NCBI GenBank assembly: GCA_020137815.1
Contig: CM035354.1
Coordinates: forward strand, 3,383,342-3,447,341
Direction: 5' to 3'
Source of the DNA: Hormiphora californensis
Taxonomy: Eukaryota; Ctenophora; Tentaculata; Cydippida; Pleurobrachiidae
DNA length: 64,000 nt
The translations under genes were made by a program, and so were the position numbers. The notes beneath the pieces are model-generated. The model searched no databases. It saw nothing but the letters and a program-made list of their open reading frames with translations, and was not told the origin of the DNA. Shown piece by piece: positions 60,398 through 64,000 of the stretch. Every line of letters begins with the position of its first letter. Position 1 is the stretch's first letter.

Positions 60398-62106
60398 TCA
60401 TTTCTTCGACTTCTTGGTACGTCGAAATAGTTTTTTGAAAAACCCTGGCTTCTTCCTCTTCTCCTCCGTGGTTGCAGTTGTAGTTGTGGGTGAGGCGGAG
60501 GGGATCAAGTTCATTTTGAACCCAAACGAAGCACGCCTCTCATCCTCGTGAGCTATTGTTGCTGACACAGAGGTCATAACGGGGTTCCTCAAGGGGGTTG
60601 TTGCCCTCTTATTGGATGGTCTAACTAGGGCGATAGGCGGCATTATCAACTCATCCTCACTACTTGACTTCTTTTTAGACCCTTCCCCTGATGAAGATTC
60701 ACCAGCTCGTTTCAATTCTTCCTCTCTCCTCGCCTCCCTTTCTCTCTTCTTATCCTCCTCCTCCTCCTGGATCCTCTCGGCCACTAATTCTGGGTCGGTA
60801 CACGAGATTACCAGGACACCTCCAGAACTCGAATCACCATCATGAACCTGTGTGGGAGGGGAAGTAGGCGTTGGTTGGTTTGGGGCGGTGGTAAAATTGG
60901 CTTACCCAAACCGTAGCAAACAGGGTACCAAGTGACCCTCGACAGGGAAAAACTTCAGGAGGTAGGGGGTAATCTGAAATTTCGAATTGTCAGAATTTTT
61001 CTGACGCTCTCTGTCTCAGGAAACTGGTAGGCTATATTATATCATGTCGACGGAGGCAGGAGAAAAACAGTTAAACAGACAGAACATTGAACGTTAGATT
61101 TGGCAAAAGGACCCCACAACTTACCGATTTTAGTCCAAGGTTTAAATTCTTCAGGACAAAGTTCTCCGTTGTATCAACACTGTCGGCCAATGAAGAGCTG
61201 GTCATTGTTTCGCTCGATTTGGTGACATTTAGCTGGGGTTCCGACTTCTTGATTGGGGTCAGGAGAGTCGTGTTGCTCGTAGATCGGGGCTTGGTTGAGT
61301 CCTTGCTTAGAATACTGATGGAATCATCAAAGTCTGATTGGGAGGACTCTTTCGGTCTTCCACAAGCTGAACAGACGTAGCGGCATTGAAGCCCCTGACT
61401 TGCACAACCGTCCTGATAGAAAAGGGTGGGGTATAGGTCTGGAACTAGGTCAGGGTGAATATTTTACAAGACGAGTAGACGTTCACCCCCTCTACCCACT
61501 CACAAAAAGAAAGCAAAAAAGATATGACCTTGCTCACCCGAAGGATGTAGAGTGATTTTATATCAAGCTTAGGGACATCAGGAATCTCTGAAAATAAAAC
61601 AAAACTGTGATGGATTGGAATTCGAAATCTAAATGTATGACCTTTTGTGGAGCAAGATTTGACAAGTAAAGAATACGTTTGACGTATGTGATGTGATACC
61701 TATGTCAGAGAGATGTGAGATAGTGACATGGGGTGAAGTTTGGGTGGCTTGGGAATCAGTAATATCCGGTGGACGAGGAATACACTCTAGTGAACTACCC
61801 GTCAGAGAAAGATGGATGGAAGAAAGTGTTGTGCTGTGGAGAACTTCACTCTCGTAACTGTTGGGGATAAATGTTTCGTAATGGCTCACTTAATTGTCAA
61901 TGATAATGGGAATGTGAGGAGACATTATAGGATGAATATAATATCATACACAGCACCGCTGCTGATAATAGTTCAACAAACTAATACCTGATTACAGGGC
62001 GGTTCTTGTGGCCCAATTTCTTCAGAGATTCTATCAGGATTTTGGAGACCTCATCCCTTCTTGACTCAATCCAATCCTTCTCAGCTTCAGTTATACTCAT
62101 TTTCAT
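60398..62106 (-). CDS. unknown protein with Cys pair, Ser-rich middle and basic tail
   Basis: Five minus-strand exons: 61988-62106 (ATG, MKMSITEAEKDWIESRRDEV), 61700-61884, 61538-61587, 61125-61412 and 60398-60847 (stop TGA). They give 363 aa in frame. The family is not recognised. Visible features: an N-terminal amphipathic helix and a Ser/Thr-rich stretch. Then comes a short Cys-rich piece (CASQGLQCRYVCSACGRP, possibly a metal knuckle) and Ser/Thr-rich low-complexity sequence. The end has a long charged helix (ERIQEEEEDKKREREARREEELKR) and a strongly basic C-terminus (RKKPGFFKKLFRRTKKSKK) suited to membrane or nucleic-acid binding. A further possible exon at 60906-60973 has good splice sites (tttcag, gtaagc) but does not fit the phase of the upstream exon. 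Confidence 0.65.
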
Positions 62107-62533
62107 GGCTGAGTCATCTTGATTTTCTTCTCGATCGACGGATTTTCATTTCATACTACGATTTCTTCGAAGATTTTAATAAATGGTTTTCTAATACATA
62201 CTGGCATTCGTCAGTCGTCACCTTTTTAGGCCAAAAAGTCACAATTTAATCAAGTCAAAAAGTCACAGTCTAATCATGAAAAGTACCGGGGCCATTTCCT
62301 GAAAAGTTTAAAGTAGTGGGGACATGGCGTACCCTGTCCATAATAAACTACACAACCCACTAGGGACCTCAGGGGTGAAACGGTGCAGAGCAGCCACTAG
62401 ACACGGTGAGGTGTGAATCAAGTCATCATATGGTCCCTGTGTGGGTTGTGCAGAAAAATAACTTAATCAAACGCCTACACACTAAAAAAATTAATAAATA
62501 ATATAAAAAGAGTCTCTCATCTCTAATGACATT
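62107..62533. other. intergenic, nothing recognised
   Basis: AT-rich sequence upstream of the unknown minus-strand gene; it should contain its promoter. No exon, repeat or transposon end was recognised. Confidence 0.4.
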
Positions 62534-62971
62534 TCACAGGTTGAAGTCAAAATTGTCCAGTGTTGGTGTTCTTATGGGTACCCTACAACCTCTCAAGCTC
62601 CTCAAAGTTGACCTAAGGATGGAGAATCTCAACTTTTGCTTTATTGTAGCCATAACCTCAGGATACCTTTCGCCGTGTTTTTCCTCAATGCGTACCCTGT
62701 CCATGTCCCCACATGCGCGGGGCCTGTCAGATCCGGGGTTTGCCGTTTTCTCAGCAAACCAGAAAAAAAACGAACCAAACTGGCAAAAAAACACGCGACA
62801 TTTTTAAAACGAAATTCTCAATTTAGAGAATAACGCGCGCGTGAAATGCACGCGCAAAGATAATCCGCGCAGCCAAAATCTCTCATTGACAGTGTTCCGT
62901 TGTAAGAATCCCACAATTAAAAACACCGATAATATGCTTGCCAGCATTGTTGTGATATTTCCCACAGTCAT
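62534..62971 (-). CDS. candidate small gene, two pieces
   Basis: Two minus-strand open pieces look protein-like. The upstream one starts at ATG 62971 and begins MTVGNITTMLASILSVFLIV, a signal-anchor-like helix. The downstream one ends at the TGA 62534-62536 and contains RIEEKHGERYPEVMATIKQK and a tail LDNFDFNL. A pyrimidine-rich stretch before the second piece could be an acceptor, but no good donor was found after the first, so joining them is a guess. The family is not recognised. Confidence 0.3.
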
Positions 62972-63025
62972 CCCTGATAAGTGAGACTCACAATTTGGAG
63001 GCTAGGAAGATTCAAGATCCTGAGC

Positions 63026-63229
63026 ATGTCAAAGTCACACTACACAAAACTATACAAACATACCCTATTACATTGGTGCTCCGTCATACTCATATTGGCC
63101 GCCTGCATAGCCACATTTCACGTCCCACTCCCATGGACATCTGACCCAGAGTCAGAAGCCGTCAGCCGAAGCATTGCTTCAAAAACCATATCCTCTCAGT
63201 ACATGAGACCCAACCACTGGTCTACATAG
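63026..63229 (+). CDS. candidate 67-aa single-helix membrane peptide
   Basis: An ATG at 63026 opens a 67-codon frame, MSKSHYTKLYKHTLLHWCSV..., with one hydrophobic segment (CSVILILAACIATFHVPL) and a polar tail, stop TAG at 63227-63229. A polyadenylation signal AATAAA follows at 63279-63284. It starts 55 bp from the divergent ATG at 62971. No homologue is recognised; the composition and the signal make it a candidate small gene, not more. Confidence 0.35.
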   Translation: MSKSHYTKLYKHTLLHWCSVILILAACIATFHVPLPWTSDPESEAVSRSIASKTISSQYMRPNHWST

Positions 63230-63713
63230 CAGTTCGTTAGGCATTGATGTAGGCAGTAATTTAAGTTGTGTAGAAATCAATAAATTATTCACAAAATGTA
63301 CAAATACACATGACGTCACAACTCATTGTATCTCTCGTGCTCAATCTTTCTCTCACCAGTTTCACTGCTGTGCGCGCACGCGACCTCCAATTTTAAGAGC
63401 CGCAGAAAAGAGCGGTTATCTCGGAATTGGCTAGAGATAACCGGTGAAGAGTGTGATATGAATGTCAAGCATGGTTAACACTTCGTTAATTATAATTAAA
63501 ATTAATTATTAGCATACCACGTGCCCAGTTATAGCCATGTTTTTCAGTCATATCAGCGCGCAAAATTTCATGCGAGATGTTGAACAGAGTAACGTCTCAC
63601 TAGAAGGGAGGTCGCCGCGCGTTCAGCAAACCAACTCTCGCGCCACACATTTCTAACTTTCGGTAGACCCCTCACACACACACTCATCCGATACACAACA
63701 GGATACATATTTT
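63230..63713. other. intergenic, CRE and hairpin only
   Basis: Contains the AATAAA of the small plus-strand candidate, a CRE at 63311-63318, a short inverted repeat (GGTTATCTC / GAGATAACC) at about 63413-63442 and AT-rich sequence. No coding exon seen. Confidence 0.45.
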
Positions 63714-64000
63714 TCAATGTCCTACATCCTTGATACCCGGTTCCCTAAACTCCCCATTCTTCCTATACTCCAACGGTTTATAATCAATAGCCATTAATCC
63801 CAGATCCCTAGCGGTCTCAATAGAACTAGCTATCATTTGATGGGAGAGGTGACACAAGCCCTGTCTCGTGAGGCCCCAATATCTGACCAGTGTTCGTAAC
63901 AAACTGATATAACAGTGAAACATCCTTGTAAGGAGACATGAAGATTATTGTTGCACACTAGACACCCATCAGCCGTTTTCCATTGCAACCTCCCCTGTGT
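63714..64000 (-). CDS. mitochondrial ribosomal protein S18 family, C-terminal part
   Basis: Minus-strand coding sequence that runs off the window and ends at TGA 63714-63716. In three consecutive frames it reads GCLVCNNNLHVSLQ, then DVSLLYQFVTNTGQILGPHETGL, then CHLSHQMIASSIETARDLGL and on to the end. This is the bS18m fold: a CxxC zinc pair, exactly nine residues to DV.LL.QF, then TGLC and a helix with A...GL. Spacing is closest to the S18A paralogue. The mitochondrial small ribosomal subunit carries this protein. Two one-base shifts are needed, at 63925-63928 (CAAG) and 63855-63858 (CTTG). Either this copy is a young pseudogene, or the assembly has two single-base insertions, or the shifts are real. 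The CAAG site also resembles a splice acceptor (tccttacaag). Confidence 0.7.

Overview
This window is nuclear DNA from an animal. Coding regions are split by many GT..AG introns (about 50 bp to 5 kb). One complement-control (CCP/sushi) module per phase-1 exon is the usual animal layout. The genes seen are animal housekeeping genes, there is a complete LINE retrotransposon, and long (CT)n microsatellites are common. The housekeeping proteins are clearly homologous to vertebrate ones but quite divergent, and small transposons and CCP receptors abound. An early-branching marine invertebrate such as a sponge would fit, but this is inference; nothing here fixes the phylum.

Layout. From 1.1 to 17.1 kb the genes lie on the minus strand: an acidic C-terminal exon of an unknown gene, MOB4/phocein, an RMDN-like TPR protein, the E2 enzyme UBE2G2, an intact 4-kb LINE just upstream of UBE2G2, and a six-finger C2H2 protein. 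From 17.8 to 59.9 kb the plus strand carries two large cell-surface receptor genes. The first has 23 exons and about 1020 aa (CCP and FN3-like modules, one membrane helix). The second has 27 exons and about 1986 aa (28 CCP modules, one membrane helix, Ser/Lys-rich tail). Two unrelated genes sit inside introns of the second receptor: a single-exon rhodopsin-like 7TM receptor on the same strand and a seven-exon kidney-type glutaminase on the opposite strand. From 60.4 kb on come a five-exon minus-strand gene of unknown function, two tiny candidate genes head to head, and the end of a mitochondrial ribosomal protein S18 gene.

Mobile DNA fills the introns. Three elements begin and end with poly-G/poly-C and have perfect 8-bp target duplications. 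One holds a 63-bp minisatellite, one holds a truncated LINE and a perfect three-way-junction structure, and one is built from short TCACCAT-type repeats. A 109-bp hAT-type MITE, a TA-flanked MITE and several foldback sequences add to these. The CRE palindrome TGACGTCA occurs 15 times, about 15-fold above chance.

Exon boundaries were read by eye from splice signals, reading frame and homology. The full models for both receptors, UBE2G2, RMDN, the zinc-finger gene, glutaminase and the unknown gene close in frame with no forced shifts. MOB4 and the S18 gene do not: they need one and two single-base frame corrections. No tRNA, rRNA or CRISPR was recognised.
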